From: Acidobacteriota bacterium
GTDB taxonomy: Bacteria; Acidobacteriota; Terriglobia; Terriglobales; Acidobacteriaceae
Assembly: GCA_021792795.1 (NCBI GenBank)
Contig: JAJYUB010000019.1
Span: 1 to 62,354 of the forward strand
Reading direction: 5' to 3'
DNA: 62,354 nt
A program made the position numbers and the translations under genes. The notes under the pieces are model-generated. The model saw only the letters and a list, made by a program, of their open reading frames with translations. It was not told where the DNA came from and ran no database searches. This document shows positions 9,123 through 18,279 of the stretch, piece by piece; the first letter of the stretch is position 1, and each line of letters opens with the position of its first letter.

Positions 9123-11393
9123 TCAGATTGGCTGGGCCCCATTCCCAGAGATCGAAAAGTTCTTTCCCTGATAGAGCAGGTTCACCAGTCGCGCCTGTGG
9201 GTCAAAGTGTTCCAACCGGGATGTCACCTGGATTCCATCGTGCAGCGTAAGGTCGGCCCCAAAAATGGAGTCGATCACCATGTCTATGAAGCTGCCCGCT
9301 GCAATGCAGCACCAGTCGTTCAGGTACGGCGCATCGTCGGGAGACTTGCGCGCCCCTCCCTGCACAGATGTAAACACCGGTTCGATGAAGTGCGCCTGGC
9401 CGAAGGGTCCCTGGTTTCCCGCCTTTCCCAGTTGCTTGATCCAGGATGCGAGCTGGGATGCCATCTCGGGCGAGGAGTCGATGCGCAGCAGTCCTTTCGC
9501 GGTCATGGGAGGCCAGGAAGGATAGGCGCCGATCGAGCTATGATCGGGCCGGATGTTCCAGGTCGCGTCCGCATCGCCGGCGGAAAGGGCCCGCATCCAC
9601 ACCGGATTGTGCAGCTCAGTCCAGAAGAAACGGCCCATCTCGCGCTTTTGCTTATCGCTCAGGTCCTGGTCCATGTTGTCGAAGACCGACAAAAGATCGT
9701 AGCAGTGCCGGACTTCGTTATAGCTGCCATCCGGCTGTCCGCACCGCCAGTATCCCTTGCCCTGCACATAGAGCAAGCGGTTAATGCGTCCGGCCAGATC
9801 GTCGGCTTCCGCACGCAACTGTCGGGCGCGCGAGGAGTCGCCCGCTCGTTCGACCAGAGTGGCCACAAAGCGCATCCCGCTCACATTGCCGGCATTCATC
9901 CCCGCTACTTCATGCAGATAGGTGCTGACGACTTCAAGAAGATTTTCAATCTTGCCGTAATCCGCCAGACCATGCCCGTAGCGGTCGAGTTTTTTCCAAT
10001 AGAGCGCGTGGTCAACCAGGCGCTCCAGTACCTGCTTTCCATTGACCGTGCGATGCAGCCATGCGAAGTCCCCGGTGACGCGCAGATAATTCTGCGCGCA
10101 ACGCAGAATCGCCATATCGTTGACGGCATACCAGGGACCAACCGCCTGCCCGGAGATGTAGTCGGTCGCCAGATGCTGGTGCATGTCCTGGACCATCCAA
10201 TTTTCGATCAGCCGCCGTAATGGCCCCGGATCAAGCATCGCGAGGCCAAGGGAAGCGAGCGACGTGTCCCATGGAAAGCTGAGGGTCGGGAGCACACGAC
10301 CGCCCAGCGTCAGATACGTGGTGCCGTAGGCGGAATCCGGAGAGGCCCTTCGTCCGAACAGAAGGTTCGTAAACCCACGATAGTAGAGATCCCAGAGAGA
10401 TTCATCCTCGGTGAAGAGCTGCGGAAGGTGACCGGAAAACTCCGAATTGCCCGGAGTGAATGCGGCCTTCACCAGCCCCGCAAACACATCTTCATTCTGT
10501 TGCAGCAGTGCGGAAAAGTTGGCCTGAAGGCGGCCATAATAGCCGATCGCTTCCGTTTTCTCGGCCGCTATGGCATTCGCATAACGAAATTCGCGCAATT
10601 CTCCAGGCCCCAATACTGCCTCAAAAATTAGAAGGCGCGTGTTCTCCATCCGGTCGGGTTTGGGGAGAAATCCCTGCACGGACACAGCCTTGCTTTGCTG
10701 TGCCTCAAAAATAAGGCAGCCGCGCGCCGCGTCCCAGGTGATGCGGTTATCGGACTCGCCGGGAGAATTGACAAACCAGGCCCCGGATTTTCTCGTGACC
10801 GCTGCGCGAAGATCGAACCCCAGTGTAAATGTCCTTCTGCGGCCGCTCAGGTTCTTCACCACGATGGATTGAAGCAGAGACCGCTGCTTTGAAGGCATGA
10901 AGGTGGTGGTCGTGATCGAGAGGCCCTCCGCCTGCGCCTGCCGTACCATGCGATGCGGGTACCAGACATAACTGGTTTCGCCGCCCGAAGCGGCCGACAC
11001 ATTGAGAAGTTCTCCATTCAGATAGAGTTCGCAGGTCGCCAGATAGCCGGGACTCCATGCCGTCTCCGGAATGCCACAGCAGGCGTAGGGGGGAAAGGAA
11101 AGGGCCGTGATTCCGGCGACGGACTTCGCCGCTTTGACGTATCCCCATTCGTTCTGTATGGCTGGCGGACTATAGAGATCGCGGAAACGATTGAGGATGC
11201 GGTCGCTGGCCAGGTCCCTCAGCCCGGGGACCGGAGGGAGGGTGTGTGCAGTGGAGTCCGCAATAGCGTTGGACGCATTGGACGCGCCCAGCATGCTCCA
11301 GACCGTGGAGGCCACTGTGCCTTTCAAAAAAAAGCGCCGGTTAAACGGGCCGAGCCAATCAAGCCCAGAAAAGCCTGTTGTTTTTTTCGACAT
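9123..11393 (-). CDS. Tat-exported six-hairpin (alpha/alpha toroid) glycosidase
   Basis: 756 residues. The start at 11393 is preceded by GGGAG at good spacing and places a twin-arginine motif, NRRFFLKG, at residues 18-25, followed by a short hydrophobic segment ending ASNAIA; an upstream ATG lies in a 15-bp tandem repeat and is unlikely. A beta-sandwich-like N-terminal part is followed from about residue 330 by a helical toroid domain: FPWDTSLASLGLAMLDP, GPWYAVNDMAILRCAQNYL, YGHGLADYGKIENLLE and GAYPSWPPMTAKGL. Acidic residues in these loops (WDT, VND, ADYG) are candidates for general acid and base. The fold resembles GH63/GH78/GH37-type enzymes, but I cannot assign a family. It probably hydrolyses a glycan in the periplasm for the receptor at the start of the window. 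Confidence 0.72.
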   Translation of the reverse strand: MSKKTTGFSGLDWLGPFNRRFFLKGTVASTVWSMLGASNASNAIADSTAHTLPPVPGLRDLASDRILNRFRDLYSPPAIQNEWGYVKAAKSVAGITALSFPPYACCGIPETAWSPGYLATCELYLNGELLNVSAASGGETSYVWYPHRMVRQAQAEGLSITTTTFMPSKQRSLLQSIVVKNLSGRRRTFTLGFDLRAAVTRKSGAWFVNSPGESDNRITWDAARGCLIFEAQQSKAVSVQGFLPKPDRMENTRLLIFEAVLGPGELREFRYANAIAAEKTEAIGYYGRLQANFSALLQQNEDVFAGLVKAAFTPGNSEFSGHLPQLFTEDESLWDLYYRGFTNLLFGRRASPDSAYGTTYLTLGGRVLPTLSFPWDTSLASLGLAMLDPGPLRRLIENWMVQDMHQHLATDYISGQAVGPWYAVNDMAILRCAQNYLRVTGDFAWLHRTVNGKQVLERLVDHALYWKKLDRYGHGLADYGKIENLLEVVSTYLHEVAGMNAGNVSGMRFVATLVERAGDSSRARQLRAEADDLAGRINRLLYVQGKGYWRCGQPDGSYNEVRHCYDLLSVFDNMDQDLSDKQKREMGRFFWTELHNPVWMRALSAGDADATWNIRPDHSSIGAYPSWPPMTAKGLLRIDSSPEMASQLASWIKQLGKAGNQGPFGQAHFIEPVFTSVQGGARKSPDDAPYLNDWCCIAAGSFIDMVIDSIFGADLTLHDGIQVTSRLEHFDPQARLVNLLYQGKNFSISGNGAQPI

Positions 11394-11445
11394 TCGCAAA
11401 TCTCCCGCAAATCTCTTTAGATATGCCCATCGCCCGTTCCGCAAG

Positions 11446-11475
11446 CGCCAATCATCCACTCGCCAATCATCCACT
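11446..11475. repeat. Tandem duplication of a 15-bp unit
   Basis: CGCCAATCATCCACT occurs at 11446-11460 and again, identical, at 11461-11475. The second copy covers the stop codon of the dehydrogenase relic. A small replication-slippage duplication at the edge of degraded sequence. Confidence 0.85.
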
Positions 11476-11530
11476 TACAGACCAGCCGCCGTCGATACGA
11501 ATCGCCTGACCGGTAATCGCCTAGGCGGCG
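11467..11530 (-). pseudogene. Short-chain dehydrogenase (SDR), last residues only
   Basis: Reading leftwards gives AITGQAIRIDGGWSVSG and a stop at 11467. ITGQxIxIDGGWS is the conserved end of classical SDR oxidoreductases. An in-frame TAG directly precedes it at about 11522, and no SDR nucleotide-binding motif is present in the following 200 bp. Only the terminal piece of a lost sugar or acyl dehydrogenase remains. Confidence 0.65.
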
Positions 11531-11768
11531 GCGATAGCCGGTGTGGAACTGGCCGAACCGGACCTGACGACGATGACATCCAGATCCTCTTCCGGGATGA
11601 AACCAGCGCTGGAGGAAAAGCCATCCATAGAAAATTCCCAATCTTCCTTGAAAATCAATTCCTCACGACGTCGTCAATATGCTCCGATAAATGATCTTTC
11701 AATCAAAACTCGTACTTCGCAAGTTCCGGTCATGCAATAATCAATCATTTTACGCGGGAGAGGTATTT

Positions 11769-12125
11769 GTGACCGCGGATGCCGCCACTATGTATTTTTA
11801 CCTGGCCATGGAACGCTTCCAAAAGCTCAAAGAAACTCAGTTGGAGCCTATACGGCAGGCGGCCCGGCTGTGCGTCGAAAAAAACATCCGAAAAAGATGG
11901 CTTGGTTTTCCCGTTCTGTCGCGGGCATTCACGCTTTTTTGTGCGAGGAGATGGCCCCGCTACAGGGATGTTTTGCTGGCTTGGTTCCGTTGGCCCGTGT
12001 GGCGCTCTCCACCTATACCGATGTCGTTGGGCCGAATGGTTTGCGCCCGGCGTTGACCCTGGAAAAGTTTGAAGGATTTGAAGGATACGCGGAACGGATT
12101 TTGCAGGGGATACACCGGATGAACG
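11769..12125 (+). pseudogene. SIS-domain phosphosugar isomerase-like gene, frameshifted and truncated
   Basis: From a GTG with GGGAGAGG ahead, one frame reads MYFYLAMERFQKLKETQLEP then IRQAARLCVEKNIR. After a shift near 11880 another frame gives MAWFSRSVAGIHAFLCEEM, PLARVALSTYTDVVGPNGLR and LEKFEGFEGYAERIL. In intact sugar isomerase (SIS) domain proteins the matching order is an N-terminal helix, an FGSGHS phosphosugar loop, EEM, a glycine-rich strand, VVGANGxRQA and LE. Here the phosphosugar loop is damaged (SRSVAGIHA). The homology ends near 12120, where an IS1380-like relic begins. Confidence 0.6.
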
Positions 12126-12131
12126 ATCGAC

Positions 12132-12300
12132 ATGCTGCGGAATTTCATCCACCTGCCCGAACATAGGTCGCGCTTGATCTTCGATCTTGACAGCGCTGTG
12201 GTCACAGTCTTTGGGCATCGGGAGCATGCGGCGGAGGTCAACGCCATCCTGCTCGACGAAGGCCACCTACCTTTGCTCAATACGCAGCCTGCACCGCATC
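12132..12300 (+). pseudogene. IS1380-like transposase relic
   Basis: The frame reads LIFDLDSAVVTVFGHREHA. DLDSxVxTVFGxQEGA is the first catalytic aspartate region of IS1380-family transposases. The following GYNP motif and the rest are degraded (AEVNAILLDEGHLPLLN may be its remains), and no further transposase motif was found up to 12900. It abuts the end of the SIS-domain relic, so insertion or a linked deletion probably truncated that gene. Confidence 0.5.
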
Positions 12301-12905
12301 CTGGCGGAAAATGCGGAGATGAAGGAACGCCGCAACCAACTCCGTGCGCGAACCTCCCTTCAAGGCAGGCCGAGCCAGCGATCGCAGGCTCGGAATCGAG
12401 CCGGATTTCCGCAGCGATGGGTCGGACAGATTGCACCTTCTCCTGGTCATGGACGCCATGGGTTTCGGCTACACAGGAGAGTGGCCCTCATGTCCGCGTA
12501 TTTCCACGGAGCCTACATGGAAGGCTGCACCCTGCGTTTCCGGTTTGTTGAACAACGCGCCCCTCCGCCGTGACCCTCAAGATGCAAGCTGCGTCCGTGG
12601 AACTCTACGTGACCCGTTTAAGATCTATAGTTTCCATGTCAACCCATGTGTACGCGGGTATCGCCAAAAAGCCATCGAGACTTGCAAGAGCGTCTTTTCC
12701 AATCAATACATTGCAACTACACTGACGCAAAGCGAATATGGGGCAACCTGGGGGCATCAATCAAAGTCTTTCTTCCGATTGACACCTATTGCCAACAGGT
12801 TAGGCACCATATTCAATTCCCTCCCTGGCCACCACATTTCAAAGGACTTGCACGGCCCGCTCTGCAAAACGCTACCCACACTCAACCCACATTCGCCGAA
12901 TACAT
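12301..12905. other. Gene-free stretch of degraded sequence
   Basis: About 600 bp without a recognisable product on either strand. Open frames here show no known motif, no ribosome site and no conserved composition. It is probably decayed insertion-element and operon sequence between the relics and the citramalate-synthase-like gene. Confidence 0.6.
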
Positions 12906-14555
12906 TCACGAAGCCGCCCATTCGGCGGGATTTTTCAGCAACCAATAGTGGAAGCCATCGACGATGGCCATCAGCGCCGCCTGGTTCAAATCGCTGCTCA
13001 CGCCCGCTGTGGTCCATGGCTCATGGCCGTCGGCTTGAAAGCTGACCGTGACGCGGACGTGGGCCGCTGTGTCGTGGGCGGAGATGTCGATGGCCGTCAC
13101 GCTGAACGTCTCCAAGCGCATTTGTTGGATGACCGGATACCAATGTTCGAGTTCCTGCCGCATCGCTTTGCTCAACGCATCGACTGGACCCGCGCCCTCC
13201 GCCGCAGTTTCCGTCACGGTGGAGTCGCCCAGCAACAACGACATGGAGGCGCGCACGAATCGATTCCCAGACTCGTCCGATTCGTCGACAACTTTCCAGC
13301 TTTTCACGCTAAAGCCGTTGCGCAGCGTTTTCAGCACCCGGATGCAGGCCAGGCGGAACGAAACTTCGCTGGCCGTGAAGCCGCCGCCGTCGATCATCGA
13401 CTGGTTCGCGTCCATGAACGTCTGCGCCTGTTTTGAATCCAAAGGAACGCCCAGCGATTCAGACAGGAGCATGATGTTGGCTTTTCCCGATTGACTGTTG
13501 ACCCCAATCACAGGGCTGGCCCCGACTTTGGCGGGATCGCACCAAAGGTAAGCGCCTGGGTTTTTGCGTTCGCTGCTGCCGTGCATCCCGGCCCACGTGC
13601 CAAAGGCGCCTGGGCCGACAATCGCAGCGCCGTGGGGCACCTCAATTCCGAACGATGCGTAGGCCGAATGCGCCAGGCTGGTAAGCCCGGTGAGCGATTC
13701 GGGAGTGACAAACGTTGCCTCATCCCTCAACTGCATACTGCCGATGACTGTGGTCAGGTTCACATTGCCGCAGCGCTCCCCCGTTCCCACAAGAGTGCCT
13801 TGAATCTGGACAGCGCCGGCGAAAATGGCGGCCCGTGTATTGGCCACTCCAAGACCGCGGTCTGTGTGGCCATGAAATCCGAATTTAACATTGGGATAGG
13901 CCCAGGTAAGGCAGCTCATCGTCTGGGTCACTTCTTCCGGGCCAGCGCCGCCCGTGGTGTCGCAAACAATCAACCGGCTTACATTCTGGTGGACGCATTG
14001 CGCGACCATCTGGTTAAAGTAATCCAAGCTGCGTTTGCTAAAATCCGCATCGCAGGGGTTGCCGCTTTCCCGCCGGCCGCATGCCGCGTCCATGGCGTGT
14101 TCCAGGTCTACGATCACTTCCAGACCGTGGTCCTGCAGGCATGCAATGGTTTCGTAGGCCATGCGCAGATTTTCTTCCGGTGTCGTTTCCAACGACCTGG
14201 CGACATCGAGCAGTCTGGACTTCACCACAACGACTGCCACAGGAACGCGCTGTTTGTGGCGGACCATGAACTGCACATCCGGCCATTCCCGCACCTTGGT
14301 GTCGCGACCCCGCGTTCTGCCGAACAAAGCGAGCTTCATGGCTCCCGTGTCGACCGAAACAAGAGCGCCGGTCAAATCTCCCACAAACTGGTTTGCGCCC
14401 GCGAAACCGACTTCCGCGTAATGGACGCCAAAGGCACCCATGCGCTGCAGCAGACTGACAGCGTGCTGTACGGAAATTTCGAGGTTTGGCTGTTGCATCC
14501 CGTCCCGAAGACTGGTGTCGAACAACTCTACTTTTCTGCTGCTGGTTTCCGTCAT
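12906..14555 (-). CDS. cimA: Citramalate synthase / isopropylmalate synthase family (DRE-TIM) protein
   Basis: 549 residues, close to the usual CimA length. The N-terminal TIM barrel starts with VELFDTSLRDGMQQP, the metal and substrate motif (usually DTTLRDGxQ). GFHGHTDRGLGVANT occupies the place of the HxHND metal motif, and GTGERCGNVNL matches GxGERxGN. The C-terminal LeuA dimer-type regulatory region runs from about residue 400. The expected reaction is acetyl-CoA plus pyruvate to citramalate, feeding isoleucine synthesis. The Thr in place of the Asn of HND is unusual, so another 2-oxoacid may be used. It is a single gene, convergent with no close partner, and divergent from the phosphodiesterase to its right. 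Confidence 0.75.
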   Translation of the reverse strand: MTETSSRKVELFDTSLRDGMQQPNLEISVQHAVSLLQRMGAFGVHYAEVGFAGANQFVGDLTGALVSVDTGAMKLALFGRTRGRDTKVREWPDVQFMVRHKQRVPVAVVVVKSRLLDVARSLETTPEENLRMAYETIACLQDHGLEVIVDLEHAMDAACGRRESGNPCDADFSKRSLDYFNQMVAQCVHQNVSRLIVCDTTGGAGPEEVTQTMSCLTWAYPNVKFGFHGHTDRGLGVANTRAAIFAGAVQIQGTLVGTGERCGNVNLTTVIGSMQLRDEATFVTPESLTGLTSLAHSAYASFGIEVPHGAAIVGPGAFGTWAGMHGSSERKNPGAYLWCDPAKVGASPVIGVNSQSGKANIMLLSESLGVPLDSKQAQTFMDANQSMIDGGGFTASEVSFRLACIRVLKTLRNGFSVKSWKVVDESDESGNRFVRASMSLLLGDSTVTETAAEGAGPVDALSKAMRQELEHWYPVIQQMRLETFSVTAIDISAHDTAAHVRVTVSFQADGHEPWTTAGVSSDLNQAALMAIVDGFHYWLLKNPAEWAAS

Positions 14556-14715
14556 CTGTTCCCGTTCTCAAGTTGGCAAAAGCGTTCTTTGTAGATTTTA
14601 CTGTGCTTTGCGGACTCCCTTCCGAATCGTCAACGATATCCTGGAGTTGGCTGTTTTCCTGATCGCTGCCTGTCTTGCTACCATGGTGTTAGTCGCATCA
14701 CGCGATCCACATGCT

Positions 14716-16572
14716 ATGTTCAAACGTCTATGGATCTCCCTCTTCGCTCTCCTGCTTCCGATTTCATCTTGCATCCCATGCGCGGCCAGCGCGTACGATG
14801 CCCATCCCAAGTTGGTCGTCATCCTGGTGATCGACCAGTTTCGCGAGGATTACCTGGAGCGATACCGCAGCGACTTTAAAGGGAACGGGTTCAACATGTT
14901 CCTCGACCACGGCGCGTATTTTCCGGACTGCTATTACGATTACGCGAACCTGGTCACAGCGGCCGGACATTCCGCGATTGCAACTGGCGCCTACACGGAC
15001 GGCAACGGCATCGCCAGCAATGAATGGTGGGACCTGGCGCGGAACACCCAGCGACCCATCACTTCTGTCGAAGATCCGCGCTATAGCATTGTCGGTCTGC
15101 CCGCCACGGGCCAGAATCCAGCGCGAGAAGGCGCTTCCCCGCGCAATCTGCTGGCAACGACCATCGGAGATGAAGTCCGCCTGGCCACCAAAGGGGAGTC
15201 CAAGCTGTTTGGAATTTCATTGAAAGATCGTGCCGCAATTCTCACCGCCGGCCATACCGCCAATGGCGCCTTCTGGATCGATCCGCAAACCGGCGCTTTT
15301 GTTTCGTCCACCTACTACATGCCCTCTCTTCCGGATTGGGCGACCACGTTCAACCAGAGCGATCGCGCTGCCCAGGCCCGAACGGCAGCAGGCGTTTCCG
15401 CCAGCGCATCTTTTTTCTCAACCGTCGGCCCCACCGACGCTGCCATCCAATATGAGCTTGACTTCGCCCAGGCGTTGATCCAAGGGGAAAATCTGGGCGG
15501 GGGAAACGTGACCGATGTGCTGACCATCAGCATCTCCTCAACAGACATTCTCGGTCATCGGGTCGGCCCCGACTCGCCAGATCAACAGCAACTGGTCGAC
15601 CAGCTCGACGGCAATCTGGACCAGTTTTTTACCTGGCTCGATCACAATGTTCCCGGCGGCCTCCAGAACGTGTGGCTGGTGTTGACTGCGGACCACGGAG
15701 TCGCGCCTGTGCCCGCGACCGCGCAACAACTCGGAATTCCTGCGGCGACGATTCCGATGAAACCTCTCATTGCCGCGCTGAACAAGAACATGAACGACCG
15801 CTTTTCTCCTGGCCAGGACTTGGAGTATTTGCTGCCGGACCAGGACCTGCCGTACATCGCCCTCAATGTTCCAACCTTTGAGCGTGCCGGCATCAACGAG
15901 CTTGAAGGGGAACGCGCGATTCAGAATTCCATTCCAGCCGCCATTGCCAGTCTCGATCCTTCCGCCAACGTACCGGACGACTCAGTCCAACCCAGCGCGA
16001 AACGTGTGGCTCCAACGCCGCGTGTCTTCCGGACTTTTACTCGACTGCAGTTGGCATCGTTACAACCAGGATTGCCGCCGACTGAATTTGGCCGTCTGAT
16101 GGCCCACAGCTATTCGGCCAATGGCGGCTGGTATGTCATGCTGGTTCCAGACGCCTACCAGGTGCCAGGCTCAGGCAAAGGCGCGACACATTTTTCTCCC
16201 TACTCTTACGACCGGCACGTACCACTGGGCTTCTATGGGTCCGTGTTCACTGCGGAAACGTTTCGTGGGCGGGTGCAACCGGTCGATATCGCGGCAACAC
16301 TGGCCGCGCTGCTAGGCGTGAATCAACCCTCTGCCAGCATCGGCCACATTTTGACGCAGGCGATTCATCCGGAGGTGGAGGTGAAACCCAGGAGCGAGTC
16401 GCTGCGACGAAAGAAACACGAGGATACATCGCGACCGCGACGAGCGGCAACGCCTGCGACCAAGACCGCACCCCCGGCAACATCGCGACCATCGAGAAAA
16501 ACTTCAGCTCCTGCCGCAGCAACCCCCTCGGCGACACAGAGTGCGCCAGCAAGCCCCGGTCAGCGACCATGA
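14716..16572 (+). CDS. Exported alkaline phosphatase superfamily phosphodiesterase (PafA-like)
   Basis: About 618 residues from the ATG at 14716, which directly precedes a signal peptide (MFKRLWISLFALLLPISSC); an ATG at 14683 is also possible. ISSC could be a lipobox, or cleavage may be at CAASA. The catalytic core shows VILVIDQFREDYLERY (metal Asp), NLVTAAGHSAIATG (Thr nucleophile), LTADHGVAPVP (metal Asp-His) and SPYSYDRHVPLGFYG (His), the layout of type I phosphodiesterase and nucleotide pyrophosphatase proteins such as PafA. The last 65 residues are a Pro/Ala/Thr/Arg-rich tail without fold. The stop overlaps the pyrD start by 4 bp, so both are translated together although functionally unrelated. 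Confidence 0.85.
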   Translation: MFKRLWISLFALLLPISSCIPCAASAYDAHPKLVVILVIDQFREDYLERYRSDFKGNGFNMFLDHGAYFPDCYYDYANLVTAAGHSAIATGAYTDGNGIASNEWWDLARNTQRPITSVEDPRYSIVGLPATGQNPAREGASPRNLLATTIGDEVRLATKGESKLFGISLKDRAAILTAGHTANGAFWIDPQTGAFVSSTYYMPSLPDWATTFNQSDRAAQARTAAGVSASASFFSTVGPTDAAIQYELDFAQALIQGENLGGGNVTDVLTISISSTDILGHRVGPDSPDQQQLVDQLDGNLDQFFTWLDHNVPGGLQNVWLVLTADHGVAPVPATAQQLGIPAATIPMKPLIAALNKNMNDRFSPGQDLEYLLPDQDLPYIALNVPTFERAGINELEGERAIQNSIPAAIASLDPSANVPDDSVQPSAKRVAPTPRVFRTFTRLQLASLQPGLPPTEFGRLMAHSYSANGGWYVMLVPDAYQVPGSGKGATHFSPYSYDRHVPLGFYGSVFTAETFRGRVQPVDIAATLAALLGVNQPSASIGHILTQAIHPEVEVKPRSESLRRKKHEDTSRPRRAATPATKTAPPATSRPSRKTSAPAAATPSATQSAPASPGQRP

Positions 16573-17513
16573 CCTCCAGCGCAAAGCCGGATTTGCGAGT
16601 GAGGTTCTGCGGCATCGAGCTGCGGAACCCCGTCATCGCCGCCAGCGGCACCTTTGGCTATGGCGTGGAATTTGAAGACATCGTGGCGCTAAATGCCATT
16701 GGCGCGTTTGTGACGAAAGGCCTTTCCAGAGAGCCGATGCCGGGCAATCCACCGCCGCGAATCGTTGAGACGGCAGCCGGCATGCTGAACGCCATTGGAT
16801 TGCAAAACATGGGTGTCGCAGCGTTTATTGCGCAGAAGCTGCCAGCAGTTCAGAAACTTCCCTGCCCCGCAATCGCGAATGTCTTCGGGGACTGCGTTGA
16901 GGATTATTGTGCGGTCATGGAGGCGCTCAATGCGGTCGAAGGCATCGTCGCCTATGAGATGAACGCATCCTGTCCGAATACAGAGCGGGGAGGCATGGTC
17001 TTCGGCACCGACGCGGCGGCGCTGTACGAGTTGGTGCTACGCGCCAAGCCGCTGGCTCGCAGGCCGCTCATCGTCAAGCTCTCGCCAAACGTGACCAGCA
17101 TAGCGGACATGGCACGCGCGGCGGCCGATGCTGGTGCCGATGCGCTTTCCCTGGTCAACACGTTTCTTGGAATCTCCATCGACGCCAAGACGCAGCGCCC
17201 TCGCCTGGCCAATATTACCGGTGGGCTCTCAGGGCCAGCCATCAAACCCTTGGCCCTGCGCATGGTCTATCAGGCCTCGCGCGCGGTTTCGATTCCGGTG
17301 CTGGGCATGGGCGGGATAACGACAACGGAAGACGCGATTGAATTTATGCTGGCAGGAGCCACTGCGGTCCAGGTTGGAACCGCCAGTTATGCGGACCCGC
17401 GCGCCGTGGAACGCATCGCCAGCGGGTTGCGGGACTGGTGTCAGCGCCACCGCGTCGACAAGCTTGCCAGCCTAACCGGCGCTATGGACCTCACGCCTGG
17501 TTTGATTTCCTAG
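16569..17513 (+). CDS. pyrD: Dihydroorotate dehydrogenase, class 1
   Basis: 314 residues. The flavin TIM barrel begins LRVRFCGIELRNPVIAASGTF; MNASCPNT carries the catalytic Cys of class 1 enzymes (class 2 uses Ser); VKLSPNV and GMGGITTTEDAIEFMLAGAT with VQVGTA form the FMN phosphate site. It oxidises dihydroorotate to orotate in pyrimidine synthesis. Class 1B enzymes need the PyrK iron-sulfur partner, which is not in the window, so 1B versus 1A is left open, 1B being more likely from length and sequence. Start ATGA overlaps the preceding stop. Confidence 0.95.
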   Translation: MTSSAKPDLRVRFCGIELRNPVIAASGTFGYGVEFEDIVALNAIGAFVTKGLSREPMPGNPPPRIVETAAGMLNAIGLQNMGVAAFIAQKLPAVQKLPCPAIANVFGDCVEDYCAVMEALNAVEGIVAYEMNASCPNTERGGMVFGTDAAALYELVLRAKPLARRPLIVKLSPNVTSIADMARAAADAGADALSLVNTFLGISIDAKTQRPRLANITGGLSGPAIKPLALRMVYQASRAVSIPVLGMGGITTTEDAIEFMLAGATAVQVGTASYADPRAVERIASGLRDWCQRHRVDKLASLTGAMDLTPGLIS

Positions 17514-17623
17514 GTCGGCTTTCGCGTTGGCGTACCAGAAAGCGATGCACAATGGCGCTACTTTTCAGTCATGCGAATCCGCACTGAGTTACGCCCAGTG
17601 GTTGTAACAAGCGGAAATCAACT

Positions 17624-18010
17624 CTAATCGACCACATGCACTGCAAGGCGCATTTTTCCGTGGCCGAGGCCGCAAAACTTTCCGCACTTCCCCTTGAAGT
17701 TGCCGACCTTTGTCGGAGTGACCTCTACCTCTGTCACTTTGCTTTTCTTCATGACGCTGTTGATGCCAAGCCCGGGGACCTCCAGGCTATGCTCGACATC
17801 GTCCGACGTCAGTTCCAGCTTCACGGTCTGGTCTTTTTGTAGCGTTATTTCGGCCGGGATAAACTTGTACTTTTTCGCCTGGATGACGATTGTGCGCACC
17901 GGTCGCGCCGTGGACGGCGAGGCAGGAGAAGTATTTTCTTGCGCAATCAAGGGCCATCCCACCAATGCCGCCATGAAGACGACGACAAGCTTCATTCCAG
18001 CGAACTTCAT
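17624..18010 (-). CDS. Exported cupredoxin with CuA-like copper site
   Basis: 128 residues with a signal peptide (KLVVVFMAALVGWPLIAQ). The mature domain is a single cupredoxin: VEHSLEV gives one His, and GKCGKFCGLGHGKM gives Cys-x3-Cys-x3-His-x2-Met, the binuclear CuA pattern of cytochrome c oxidase subunit II. No transmembrane helices of subunit II are present, so it is a free periplasmic CuA-type domain, perhaps an electron carrier or nitrous-oxide-reductase-like accessory. The ATG at 18010 is preferred over a GTG 6 bp upstream because GGGGAG sits 9 bp ahead. It is a monocistronic gene next to the end of the ATP synthase operon. Confidence 0.8.
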   Translation of the reverse strand: MKFAGMKLVVVFMAALVGWPLIAQENTSPASPSTARPVRTIVIQAKKYKFIPAEITLQKDQTVKLELTSDDVEHSLEVPGLGINSVMKKSKVTEVEVTPTKVGNFKGKCGKFCGLGHGKMRLAVHVVD

Positions 18011-18224
18011 TCGCACTCACTCCCCCCATCCAATGCATTGGACTCGATGGGCCTTTGTTCTTGCGGCGACATGAGCTCAGGTCTCAGATGCAACTGGCCG
18101 CGCGATTTCGCGCGTTCTCATGTTGTTACTTACAACGACGCAGCCCAGTGCCGCAATGCGGAACCGACCGCTTTCTTCGCGATCCACATGGTTCGACGTT
18201 AGGAAAGACAATCTGTACTCAATT

Positions 18225-18253
18225 GAAAAAACCCGCACGAAAGGGATTCGTGC
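18225..18253 (-). terminator. Intrinsic terminator of the ATP synthase operon
   Basis: On the minus strand GCACGAA (18253-18247) pairs with TTCGTGC (18241-18235), followed by GGG and six T. It starts 27 bp after the atpC stop codon. A textbook rho-independent terminator. Confidence 0.85.
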
Positions 18254-18279
18254 ATATCTCAGTGAAATACTCCACAAAA

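Noticed and set aside
12344-13045. 233-codon plus-strand frame after the IS1380-like relic
   Set aside because: No motif, runs into the opposite-strand synthase gene, and lies in degraded sequence.
13491-14594. 367-codon frame antisense to the citramalate-synthase-like gene
   Set aside because: Shadow; the sense strand has clear enzyme motifs.
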